This document shows, piece after piece, positions 24,192-32,814 of a stretch of DNA of 38,051 nt. Positions within the stretch are counted from its first letter, which is position 1. Each line of letters begins with the position of its first letter. Made by a program: the position numbers and the translations under genes. The notes below the pieces were generated by a model that saw only the letters and a list, made by a program, of their open reading frames with translations, was not told where the DNA came from and did no database searches. Origin of the DNA: Bacteroidales bacterium (GTDB lineage Bacteria; Bacteroidota; Bacteroidia; Bacteroidales; TTA-H9); NCBI GenBank assembly GCA_028689615.1, contig JAQVCV010000046.1, forward strand, positions 1-38,051, given 5' to 3'.

Positions 24192-25578
24192 GTAACCCGG
24201 TTTTCCTGAATCTCAAAGTTTTTCTATTCGTTTCACGCTGTGGGTTGATTGCCGCCTGGTTGGACAGAATCACATTGTACTACGACTACCTGAAGGTTAT
24301 ATGCGGCAAAGTCAATAAATCAATTTAAATTTGGAAGGTGCGGAATCCGTCGAATGCTTAAAGAATCAATCTCGCACTATTCCTCCGTAGAAAATAACAC
24401 CCGATTGGTTCAGCATAAAGCCAATGCATTGGTTGCCACAGTTATCATTCATACACTCAACTATAACCGCATCATGTTCCTTGTTTGGTGTTATCGTGTT
24501 TCTGGAGATAGCAATACACATAAATACCCTGACTATTGATTCGTACTGACCTGATTTAGAGGGACCAGATCAAATTGCCTGTTATCCAATTAAATTAATA
24601 TGACTTACATGGTAATCAATCTGCGTTACAGCCCAAAAAATTCGACATACACTACATCATAATTTGTTCAATGCTCTCAATATGCATTTGTAAATCATAT
24701 TTACAATTTTGAAAAGATGATGGCCGTTTCCCAGCCCGCGTTTTACGAAGGGTATAAGAACGCCAGGGTGATTGGAAACAGTACCAAAGTCAACCACAAC
24801 CAACCCGCTGAACAGGGAACCCTGTAGAGCCGCCGGGCGGCACATAACACGCTTGAAAGCCCCGGTTTCGCCCACGACCCGAAGCAAGTAAACGCTCTTT
24901 TGCGCCATTTCAATCAACCATGTATGCAATCACTAAAAGTGAGCGATCATTTTTTGGAGGGGTGTTCCCTAATCTGATTGTTCTTAACCTTTGCCCCTAC
25001 AATGGTTGCAAATATTATAGACCTATACATCACGGAAATGATGAATCAACCAAGCCCCCGGATCCAACACTTTTCACAGTTGAGCCTGCCGGAGATGTCT
25101 CCGCGAACAAGGGTATATCAACCACGAGCGAAGCTTCTATTTGGATGGGCGAGTAGAGATAAGCAATTGGAATACAAAGGGAGATATCGAATGCTTTGCA
25201 AATTAGAGTGATTATTTGCTGTCAAATATTTATAGAAAACCCGATTTAAAACTTCCCCGACCTTTGTTTCTCCAGAAAACAATATCTTAGCTTTTAAATT
25301 GCACCGACCCTTATGTTGATAAATATTCATAAAACTAAACAGTCAGGTTCCTTTCTAAAGAAAGGGATGGGCAGGGGACCTGTCAGGGGATTTTCAGGGG
25401 TAATGGGATTGGTGACTCACCGGGTAGTGGTATTGGTGGTTGATAATTCTGGAGATAAGGGTTTGCAATTATGGGGGGGGGACGATTTTGTTTATGGATT
25501 ATTGAATGAGAAAAAGAAACACAGGAGAGGTGTTTTTGGTTATTCGGATTGGGATTACAGTTTAATCGGAATGCAACA
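24192..25578. other. long region with no supported gene
   Basis: Short frames occur on both strands (for example 24354-24539, and 24657-24929 on the minus strand) but none has recognisable domains, a signal peptide or a start context. The stretch 24718-24910 is clearly richer in G+C than its surroundings. It holds two compact hairpins, ACAGG-GAAC-CCTGT at about 24812-24825 with an alternative 6-bp pairing, and GCCGC-CGG-GCGGC at 24829-24841. A 9-G run lies at 25473-25481. It is probably decayed or intergenic DNA around the REP/transposase unit. Confidence 0.6.
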
Positions 25579-25698
25579 GACCCCAATGGGGTCAAATGTT
25601 TGTAACAAAACAGATGTTTGGTGGATGTTCGACCCCTGCGGGGTCGTACGTTCATCCCCATTCATCCAGCCATTAACCATGTCATCCCTTCGGGATGA
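25579..25698. repeat. three REP-like hairpins upstream of Y1 transposase
   Basis: The hairpins are GACCCC-AAT-GGGGTC (25579-25593), CGACCCC-TGC-GGGGTCG (25630-25646, extendable by GGATG/CATCC at 25623-25627 and 25653-25657) and TCATCCC-TTC-GGGATGA (25682-25698). All have 3-nt loops. The first two share the GACCCC stem. Tyrosine (Y1) REP-associated transposases are known to act on such hairpins. Confidence 0.75.
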
Positions 25699-25719
25699 GA
25701 ATAACAAAGCAGATAAAAG

Positions 25720-26178
25720 ATGTCAACCTACAGTCAAATCTACATTCATACCATTTTTGCTGTGAGAGGCAGGGAAAGCCTAGTTCATGTATCATGGGAG
25801 GAACAACTTTATAAATATATCACCGGCATTCTCCAAAACAAAGGGCAGAAAATGCTTGCAATAAACGGAGTACCCGACCATATTCACATGTTTTTGGGAA
25901 TGAAACCAAATTGTTGCTTATCAGATTTAATTCGGGAAATAAAAATATCATCAAATACATTTATCAACGAAAATCATCTTTCTAATTTCAAATTTTCGAG
26001 GCAGGAGGGGTTTGGCGCATTTTTTTACAGTCATTCTCAAATTGATAATGTTTGCAACTATATTTTAAAACATAAACACCACCACAAAAAGAATTATTTT
26101 AAGGAAGAATATACCGACTTTCTTAGAAAGTTTGCAATTGAGTATAATATAAATTACCTTTTCGATTGGATTGATTAG
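25720..26178 (+). CDS. REP-associated / IS200-type Y1 transposase
   Basis: This 152-residue protein matches the usual length of the single-domain Y1 HUH transposase family. The HUH metal-binding motif is visible as VPDHIHMF near residues 51-58. The conserved region DNVCNYILKHKHHH near 108-121 supplies the likely catalytic tyrosine in NYI. These enzymes nick single-stranded DNA and recognise hairpins. Three trinucleotide-loop hairpins lie immediately upstream and no accessory TnpB is present, which favours a REP-associated (RAYT-like) enzyme over a complete IS200/IS605 element. No degenerate residues or stops are seen, so it could be active. It starts 21 bp after the last hairpin. Confidence 0.9.
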   Translation: MSTYSQIYIHTIFAVRGRESLVHVSWEEQLYKYITGILQNKGQKMLAINGVPDHIHMFLGMKPNCCLSDLIREIKISSNTFINENHLSNFKFSRQEGFGAFFYSHSQIDNVCNYILKHKHHHKKNYFKEEYTDFLRKFAIEYNINYLFDWID

Positions 26179-26409
26179 TGGAACGATTGCTATACCATCA
26201 AACACGAAAGAATTTCCTGAAAAGATTATTGATCTTTTTGATAGATCCACTCGAAAAAAACTATTTTACCGTATGTTGTTAATCATTCACATAAACAGGC
26301 TGTCAGGTTTCACACTCAGAAGGGGGGCAGGTGTGGATATTTCAGTCTTTATTGTCAGATAACCAGCAAACAGACCGGATGAACCGTGAAACACATTCAA
26401 GGGAAATAA

Positions 26410-29400
26410 ATGGGAAATAAAAAGATGAGGTCAATATTGAAACATAAAATGAAGTTCAGTTTGAAGGTTGGCTGTCCTGCAAATGGGTTGCCGGCTTGCT
26501 GTCTGTCGCCTGAAAGGGTGGGTTGGTTATTGGCCGCATTTGTCGTGATGTTGAACTTCGCTCCCACTTTTGGCCTGGCACAGGAATCAGGTCTTCGTTT
26601 CTCGCATTTCACGACCAGCGACGGATTATCCGACAACTACACCACTTCCGTGATTCAGGATCGCCGGGGTTTTATCTGGATTGGAACTGAATATGGGCTG
26701 AACCGGTTTGATGGCAGAAGTTTTAAACGTTATGAAAAACTGGGAGAAGGTGGACTTACCGATCTCAATATCAAAACAATTGCTGAAGATGCCGACGGCA
26801 ATATCTGGATTGGAACCCAGAACGGGCTGAACCGGTTAAATTCGCGATCAGATGTCATTACCCAATACTTCATGGGCGATGGACCAGGCACCATTCCATT
26901 CAGGTGGTGCAATTATTTGTATGTGGATAAACGCGGGATTCTCTGGCTCTCAACCGAAAAAGGCATAGCGCGCTATGATAAGGCAACCAACTCGTTTCGC
27001 AACCACGCCGTTGAGGTGTGTAAAAAGGAAGGGCGGGTGAATAAGTTTATTTCAAAAATTTTTGAGGACAGCAAGGGGAGGTTTTGGCTGGCAACCTCCT
27101 ATGGTGTTAAACTTTTCGATTATCAGAAAGAAACATTCCAGACTTTTCTGTTTCCAAAACCCGACAGGGAAGCTCCTTCGTATGCGGTGGTTTCCTTGAG
27201 CGAAAGTGCCGATGGTGTGATGTACGCCGGAACCTGGGGCGACGGTCTTTTACGGTTCGATGAACAGATGAAGGCCTTTGTTTTTGTGGATTGTTCCCTC
27301 ACAACGATGGTCCGGCTGGTTATAGCTGACATCATGCCCATGAGGATGTTTCAGACCGATTATTTATGGTTGGCCTCATCGCATGGTCTCATCGCCTTCA
27401 ATCCAGAGACGCAGGAAAAAACAGAGATTGCTTTGCCTGATGAGGTACTGACCCAATTGTGTCGCGACAGGCAGCAAAATATTTGGATTACCAGCACCAA
27501 CGGCTTGTATAAGCTCAACGCGAACAGCCTTGCCTTCCGATGGATCGGTTTACCGGCTTCACATAGCAGGCAATTGGTTTACCATATCATCCCCTCGGTT
27601 TTAGATCCTGAAAATGTTTTCTTCCTCAGCACCCTCGGGGGGTGGTTCGAGTTTGACCGCCTTACCAACCAGTTAAAGACCAAATCACTTCCCGCCGATC
27701 CGCGCAGTCTTTTGGTAGCTATCAACCGCTGGGTGACCGACAGTTCGGGTTATTGGTTTACTTCGATGAACGGTATGGGCTATTACAACCCATCCGAAAA
27801 TCGCCTGACCGATCTGACCCACCATCTGGCCGCGCGAACTCCTTATAAGGCAGCGCATCATATTGTGGCTTCGCCCGGAAATAAACTGCTGATTAGTCTA
27901 TACCGGAGCGGACTGTTGCAGCTCGACCGGGGAACGGGGAAATCGGAACTCCTTTTTGCCGATACTACCAGGCCTGATCATATTTTTGGAACTGATTTCG
28001 GAGATATGCTGACGGCTCAAGGGGGTGAAGTTTTTTTTACTGCGGGTGGCAGGTTGTATGTTTTATCCGGGTCAGCCTTCGCTTTTAAAACTGTTGGCTT
28101 GCCTGAACACCAAAGTCGAACAGATATTCAGAAGACAGCACCCGACCAGTTGTGTCTTGCCTTTGATAAAGATCTGTTTGTTAGCAGCAAGCTTCAGATT
28201 TTTCGTTATAATGTTGGAAGGCTGAAGAGGGTATTCCCGAAAGAAGGTTATGCCGATTTTTTTATAGAACGGATGTTTTTTACACCCCATGGCAAGTTTC
28301 TGTTCATCACCTCGAAAGGAGTTTTCAGCACCGATACTTCCTTCCAAAACTGGTTCAACATCGGCAACCGGCTCACCTGGAGCGACAATGAACTGATTAC
28401 CGATATTCTTCCATGCAATGATGGGGCATTGATTTTTGGTGCCAGGGGTAAAATCGGCATCGTGAATGATACGGCTCTGCAAAGCAGTCAACTGCCGCCT
28501 CGGGTCGTGATCAGCCGCATAAAATATGGCGACAACGAAAAATTTATGCTCGATGATTCCCTCAGTCGCATCCACCTCTCATACCGTGAATCAATAGAAA
28601 TTGAGCTTTCAGGTGTGAATTACACCAATGTGAAAGAGGTAAAGCTTTACTACAAATTAGAGGGGTGGAAGGATGCCGCAGATGAATTTCAGGGAAATAA
28701 CCCCATCATCTACCAGCAATTGCCTCCCGGCCGATATACTTTCAAAACCTGGCAGCAGAATGCCGAAGGGCACAAAAGCCCGGAATCTGTTTTCAGGTTC
28801 GTGGTGCATCCACCGTTTTACCTTACCTGGTGGTTTATCTTGCTGAATATCGCGGCCTTGTTGTCAGCGTTTTATCTTTTTAACCGTTACGAAATGAGGA
28901 AGGCCCTTGAGCTTGAACGACTGAGAACACGCATAGCCTCCGATCTTCACGACGACATTGGAGCTACCCTCAGCGCGGTGTCGCTGTACGCCGAAACATT
29001 AAAAAGAAGCGTTGGCGACGATTCCCCTCACGTGAAGAATGTGTTGACAAAGATAGCCGAAGGAAGCCGCGAAATGGTTGCCAGCATGAGCGATATCATC
29101 TGGTCGGTAAATCCCGAAAACGATACACTTGAGCGGCTCGTCAGGCGCATGCGCAATTTCGCCACCGATATGTGCCAGGCTCGGGACATCCTGTTGCAGT
29201 TCGGATCTGACGAAGCTCTTTTGCAGCTAAAACTGCCATTGGAGAGCCGAAAGAATGTATTTCTAATCTTCAAGGAAGCCATCAACAATGCGGTCAAGTA
29301 TTCGGGAGCCAAAACCATCAGCGTGCAGGTGCGGACCGACGGGAAAACCATCCGGATGGTGGTGGAAGACGATGGGCAAGGCTTTGATGTAGCTCGTGTT

Positions 29401-29517
29401 ACGCGGGGTAACGGGCTGAAAAACATCCAAAGGAGAGCTGCTTCAATAGGCGGGAGTGAAGTAATTACGTCGGAACCCGGGAAAGGGACAAAGGTTGATC
29501 TCCAATGGAAAACCTGA
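26410..29517 (+). CDS. two-component propeller sensor histidine kinase
   Basis: This 1035-residue protein has a long basic N-terminal extension before its export signal (hydrophobic core about 37-54, then FGLAQ). A start at Met14 (26449) is therefore also possible. Residues about 60-700 are a two-component-regulator propeller (GFIWIGTEYGLNRFDG, GNIWIGTQNGLNRL, GILWLSTEKGIARYD). A Y_Y_Y domain follows (about 706-800), then one membrane helix (about 806-823). The HisKA_3-type dimerisation domain has the phospho-acceptor His847 in DLHDDIG. The HATPase domain (about 950-1034) has its N-box at NNAVKYSG near Asn959 and DDGQGF and GNGLKNI motifs. It has no receiver domain, so it is not a hybrid kinase. 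The large periplasmic sensor probably reads an envelope or extracellular ligand. Its partner regulator follows directly. Confidence 0.93.
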   Translation: MGNKKMRSILKHKMKFSLKVGCPANGLPACCLSPERVGWLLAAFVVMLNFAPTFGLAQESGLRFSHFTTSDGLSDNYTTSVIQDRRGFIWIGTEYGLNRFDGRSFKRYEKLGEGGLTDLNIKTIAEDADGNIWIGTQNGLNRLNSRSDVITQYFMGDGPGTIPFRWCNYLYVDKRGILWLSTEKGIARYDKATNSFRNHAVEVCKKEGRVNKFISKIFEDSKGRFWLATSYGVKLFDYQKETFQTFLFPKPDREAPSYAVVSLSESADGVMYAGTWGDGLLRFDEQMKAFVFVDCSLTTMVRLVIADIMPMRMFQTDYLWLASSHGLIAFNPETQEKTEIALPDEVLTQLCRDRQQNIWITSTNGLYKLNANSLAFRWIGLPASHSRQLVYHIIPSVLDPENVFFLSTLGGWFEFDRLTNQLKTKSLPADPRSLLVAINRWVTDSSGYWFTSMNGMGYYNPSENRLTDLTHHLAARTPYKAAHHIVASPGNKLLISLYRSGLLQLDRGTGKSELLFADTTRPDHIFGTDFGDMLTAQGGEVFFTAGGRLYVLSGSAFAFKTVGLPEHQSRTDIQKTAPDQLCLAFDKDLFVSSKLQIFRYNVGRLKRVFPKEGYADFFIERMFFTPHGKFLFITSKGVFSTDTSFQNWFNIGNRLTWSDNELITDILPCNDGALIFGARGKIGIVNDTALQSSQLPPRVVISRIKYGDNEKFMLDDSLSRIHLSYRESIEIELSGVNYTNVKEVKLYYKLEGWKDAADEFQGNNPIIYQQLPPGRYTFKTWQQNAEGHKSPESVFRFVVHPPFYLTWWFILLNIAALLSAFYLFNRYEMRKALELERLRTRIASDLHDDIGATLSAVSLYAETLKRSVGDDSPHVKNVLTKIAEGSREMVASMSDIIWSVNPENDTLERLVRRMRNFATDMCQARDILLQFGSDEALLQLKLPLESRKNVFLIFKEAINNAVKYSGAKTISVQVRTDGKTIRMVVEDDGQGFDVARVTRGNGLKNIQRRAASIGGSEVITSEPGKGTKVDLQWKT

Positions 29518-29598
29518 TTGCTGAAAAGATTTTCACCACATTTGGGGATTGCTTTTCTCAGGTTCCTTTTGTTCTTTTGCACGAAAAACCATCAGGTT

Positions 29599-30225
29599 AT
29601 GAAGATTGCCATTTTTGAAGATAATCTGCAATACCGCGAAAGCCTGGAGTTGCTCATTGTCACCACACCCGGGATGGAACTCTGCGGGTCGTTTGACAGC
29701 ACCGAAAGGCTGAAGCAACGCATTGAGGCACTTCGACCCGATGTTGTGTTGATGGACATCAACATCCCCGGTGTTGACGGCATAGAAGCCGTGCGGATTA
29801 TCAAAGAGCAGTTTCCTCAGGTGCAGGTGTGTATGCAGACGGTGTTTGAGGATGAAGACAAGATATTTGCATCACTCTGCAATGGCGCTTCCGGTTATAT
29901 ACTAAAGAGTTCACCTCCCGAAAAGGTCATTCAGGCCATCAGGGAAGTGGCCGACGGAGGCTCGTTCTTTTCCTCGTCTGTTGCCCGCAAAGTGTTGAAA
30001 AGTTTTCAGGATTCACCGGCACCGGGTGTCTTCATCCAGCTCTCCGACCGTGAAAAAGAGGTACTCCGGATGCTGGTTGACGGGCTAAGTTACAAGCTTA
30101 TTGCCGACAAGGCCTGCATCAGCTACGAAACCGTACATTCACACATCAAAAACATCTACGAAAAACTTCACGTCAAATCCAAGGGTGAAGCCGTGGCAAA
30201 AGCCATCCGGCAAAAGCTGATCTGA
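29599..30225 (+). CDS. NarL/LuxR-type response regulator
   Basis: The frame extends upstream to a TTG at 29518, but the receiver domain begins exactly at the ATG at 29599 (MKIAIFEDN), giving 208 residues. The acidic pocket (Glu7, Asp8), phospho-acceptor Asp53 (VVLMDINIPG), Thr81 and Lys103 (GYILKSS) are all present. A C-terminal LuxR/GerE helix-turn-helix spans about 146-207 (LSDREKEVLRMLVDGLSYKLIA, then ISYETVHSHIKNIYEKL). It is cognate to the upstream HisKA_3-type kinase by family pairing and adjacency (81 bp between stop and start). The YadA/S74 genes downstream are natural candidate targets, but no binding site was identified. Confidence 0.93.
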   Translation: MKIAIFEDNLQYRESLELLIVTTPGMELCGSFDSTERLKQRIEALRPDVVLMDINIPGVDGIEAVRIIKEQFPQVQVCMQTVFEDEDKIFASLCNGASGYILKSSPPEKVIQAIREVADGGSFFSSSVARKVLKSFQDSPAPGVFIQLSDREKEVLRMLVDGLSYKLIADKACISYETVHSHIKNIYEKLHVKSKGEAVAKAIRQKLI

Positions 30226-30551
30226 TCGGCGGGGAGGTTCCTCACGGACAATCGTTTCCCAACGCTGAACCATTGTTCTGACAGTTTTTTGTAAGCCAAA
30301 CCTTGTTTAAGAAAAATCTGGCAAACTACATTGTAGGTTTGCCCGGGTTGTGACTCAATGTCCAAACCGGTGAGATCCATTTTCACCAGTTTTGGTGATT
30401 TACACGGGTTACACCACCTATTACTTTTGTACTGACCACCGGAAGGGTCTTTTCTGTTGAAAGCTATTGCCAGCCTTCGGGTTGTGACAACAGAAAACTG
30501 GTCAACGGTTGCTGCAAAAATGGATGGAGTGCAAACCAATAGTTGATTGAC
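30226..30551. other. intergenic region before the YadA/S74 cluster
   Basis: No gene is supported here. A TACTTTTG at 30422-30429 matches the Bacteroidota -7 element. The nearest TTTG (30391-30394) is 27 bp upstream, longer than the usual 19-21, so the promoter call is weak. If used, the leader would be about 115 nt. No terminator was found after the response regulator. Confidence 0.4.
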
Positions 30552-32813
30552 ATGAAAAAGAGTTTGTTTTTATTGTTCATGGTGTTGTGTTCAACGGGAG
30601 TACTGTTAGCCCAATCCCCCGAAAAGTTCAACTACCAGGCTGTTGCGCGCGATGCTTCGGGCAACGTGCTCGCGGAGCAAAGTTTAGCCTTCAGACTTAG
30701 CATATTGCAAGGGACAATCACCGGTCCGGTGGTCTATTCCGAAACCCACATCACCACCACAAATGCCTATGGGCAGGTAACCTTATCAGTGGGTGCAGGC
30801 ACACCCGTTGTCGGGGTTTTCGACACCATAAGCTGGGGAAGCCAGCCCCATTTTCTGAAAAGCGAGATGGATGCCACAGGCGGAAGCAGCTTTGCCCCGA
30901 TGGGCACCACCCAACTGCTTTCGGTGCCTTATGCGCTGTATGCCAAAAGCTCAGGAAGTGGAATTTCACTGACAGACACCGATGGCGACACCAAAATTCA
31001 GGTGGAAGAATCCTCCGACGAAGATATCATCAGGTTTGATGTAGCAGGAGCCGAAAAGCTCATGGTGAACCACCGCGGACTGGTACTTCCCAACACCACC
31101 GATAGTTTGACAGGGGTGATTTATAAAGGGACAGAAAGATTATTTCATAACTTCTATCCAGATTTGCATAATGGCAATAATACATTCATAGGTCAAAATT
31201 CCGGTAATTTTACTATGACAAGCGGAAGCCCCATTACCCCCGGGTATTCCCCATTAAAGGCAAGTTATAATACGGTAATAGGTTCAAATGGCTTTGTATC
31301 GAATCAAACCGGCGCAAATAATTCTGTCTTAGGATATAGAGCATTATTCCATAACACCTCCGGAAGTTCAAATGCTGTAGTCGGATTTCTTGCAGGTGAG
31401 TTTAATACGTCAGGTTCAAGTAATAATTTTATTGGAGACAAAGCGGGCAATAAAAATACTTCGGGATCTAATAACACGGCAATTGGGGCAAGTGCCTTGG
31501 GCGAAAACAAAGCAAACTCAAGATCAACAGCCGTAGGTCATCAGGCTATGCGAAATGCAGATAACAGGGAATCAGGCCGAGATACATATAATACTGCTGT
31601 CGGTTATGAGGCACTAAAAGGAAGTGCAGCTTATTCGGATAACACAGGACGATATAATACATCTGTTGGAGATCAGTCACTGTATTCTAATACTATTGGA
31701 GATGATAATGCAGCTTTGGGCAATAAAGCTCTTTTTTATAATCTTATTGGAGAAAGAAACTCAGCTTTCGGCAGTATGGCAGCTTATAAAAATACAACGG
31801 GAATAAGAAATACTTGCATTGGTTATATGGCCGGACTAAATAACCAAACCGGAAACAGCAATACAATTATTGGCAGTGAAGCGGCTGCAAACAATGGCAA
31901 TGCCTCATACTCTTTTAACTCCTTTTTGGGTTATAGAGCTGGGTATGACGTTACCAATGGTTCAAATAACTCTTTGTTTGGTGCTTATTCCGGATATGAA
32001 ATAACAACAGGCTCAAACAATCTTCTTCTGGGTTATAATGCAGGAGACAACATCACAACCGGATCGAATAATATAGTTATCGGATACGACATTAATCCAC
32101 CCTCGGCAACAGCAAACAATCAAATGGTAATCGGCAATTCATCAACTCTTTATGGTGATTTGATTAACAACTATATTGGCATCGGAACCACGGCGCCTCA
32201 TGCTCCCCTCCAATTGGGCAATAATACTGCCAACCGAAAAATTGTCCTCTACGAAGACGCCAACAACGACCACCAGTATTTCGGCTTCGGCATCAACACG
32301 GCTGCCGTGCGTTACCAGGTAGCCGGCACCGACAGCGACCATATTTTCTATGCAGGCAATGGTTCTTCCTCATCGAACGAACTGGCACGCATCAAAGGCA
32401 ATGGTACACTCAGGGTTTCTAGCCTTTCAACCAACGGGCCGGTCTATTCGAATAACAACATCCTCACCAACACCAACCCATCCGACCGTAACCTCAAGGA
32501 AAATATTGTCCCCATTGGTAACAGTTTGGATAAGGTGATGGCATTGAACCCGGTAACCTACACCTGGAAATCGAATGGAGCAAGTGGTATCGGTTTCATT
32601 GCCCAGGAAGTTGAAGAAGTGATCCCTCAACTGGTGAACACCAACGAAGATGGCACTAAGGGAATCTATTCCCTCGAAATGATACCTTTTTTGGTGAAAG
32701 CCATACAGGAATTGGAAAGCAAGATGAACAGGCAATGCGAAATGATTGATCAACTTCAAGAGACTATTCGCTTGCAAAACAGCAAAATAGATGAATTAAA
32801 CAAAACCCAATAA
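30552..32813 (+). CDS. YadA-head-repeat protein with S74 chaperone domain (copy 1)
   Basis: The ATG at 30552 is preferred over the TTG at 30543, because it gives a normal signal peptide (MKKSLFLLF...VLLA|Q); the product is 753 residues. Residues 20-190 form a conserved Bacteroidota N-terminal region (SPEKFNYQAVARDASGN). Residues about 200-545 are YadA-like head repeats (NTAIGASAL, NTSGSNNTAIG type), which normally form trimeric beta-rolls. A receptor-binding-type linker follows. The C-terminus is a peptidase_S74/endosialidase-chaperone domain (about 640-720) with the Ser-Lys pair in SDRNLK (Ser644, Lys649), then a coiled coil (about 720-750). In phage tail proteins this domain trimerises the stalk and self-cleaves. 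There is no outer-membrane beta-barrel and no T9SS domain. It abuts the next gene (1 bp between stop and start). Confidence 0.9.
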   Translation: MKKSLFLLFMVLCSTGVLLAQSPEKFNYQAVARDASGNVLAEQSLAFRLSILQGTITGPVVYSETHITTTNAYGQVTLSVGAGTPVVGVFDTISWGSQPHFLKSEMDATGGSSFAPMGTTQLLSVPYALYAKSSGSGISLTDTDGDTKIQVEESSDEDIIRFDVAGAEKLMVNHRGLVLPNTTDSLTGVIYKGTERLFHNFYPDLHNGNNTFIGQNSGNFTMTSGSPITPGYSPLKASYNTVIGSNGFVSNQTGANNSVLGYRALFHNTSGSSNAVVGFLAGEFNTSGSSNNFIGDKAGNKNTSGSNNTAIGASALGENKANSRSTAVGHQAMRNADNRESGRDTYNTAVGYEALKGSAAYSDNTGRYNTSVGDQSLYSNTIGDDNAALGNKALFYNLIGERNSAFGSMAAYKNTTGIRNTCIGYMAGLNNQTGNSNTIIGSEAAANNGNASYSFNSFLGYRAGYDVTNGSNNSLFGAYSGYEITTGSNNLLLGYNAGDNITTGSNNIVIGYDINPPSATANNQMVIGNSSTLYGDLINNYIGIGTTAPHAPLQLGNNTANRKIVLYEDANNDHQYFGFGINTAAVRYQVAGTDSDHIFYAGNGSSSSNELARIKGNGTLRVSSLSTNGPVYSNNNILTNTNPSDRNLKENIVPIGNSLDKVMALNPVTYTWKSNGASGIGFIAQEVEEVIPQLVNTNEDGTKGIYSLEMIPFLVKAIQELESKMNRQCEMIDQLQETIRLQNSKIDELNKTQ
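30609..31130 (+). repeat. duplicated 5' segment, copy 1
   Basis: About 520 bp match 32881-33402 without any indel (constant offset of 2272 bp) and with few substitutions. They encode the conserved N-terminal region of the two tandem YadA/S74 genes. Confidence 0.9.
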
Positions 32814-32814
32814 C

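Noticed and set aside
24657-24929. 90-aa minus-strand frame
   Set aside because: It has no recognisable family, and its readability may simply follow from the local GC-rich stretch. It was kept only as a compositional note.
25473-25481. 9-G run as a phase-variation tract
   Set aside because: It lies outside any supported gene and is not positioned in a recognised promoter.
25313-25765. 150-aa frame running into the transposase
   Set aside because: It translates the REP hairpins and a 9-G run, overlaps the start of the real Y1 gene, and has no domain or signal features.
29518-29598. 27-residue N-terminal extension of the response regulator
   Set aside because: It starts at a TTG overlapping the kinase stop, and receiver domains begin at the MKIAIFEDN found at the ATG at 29599.
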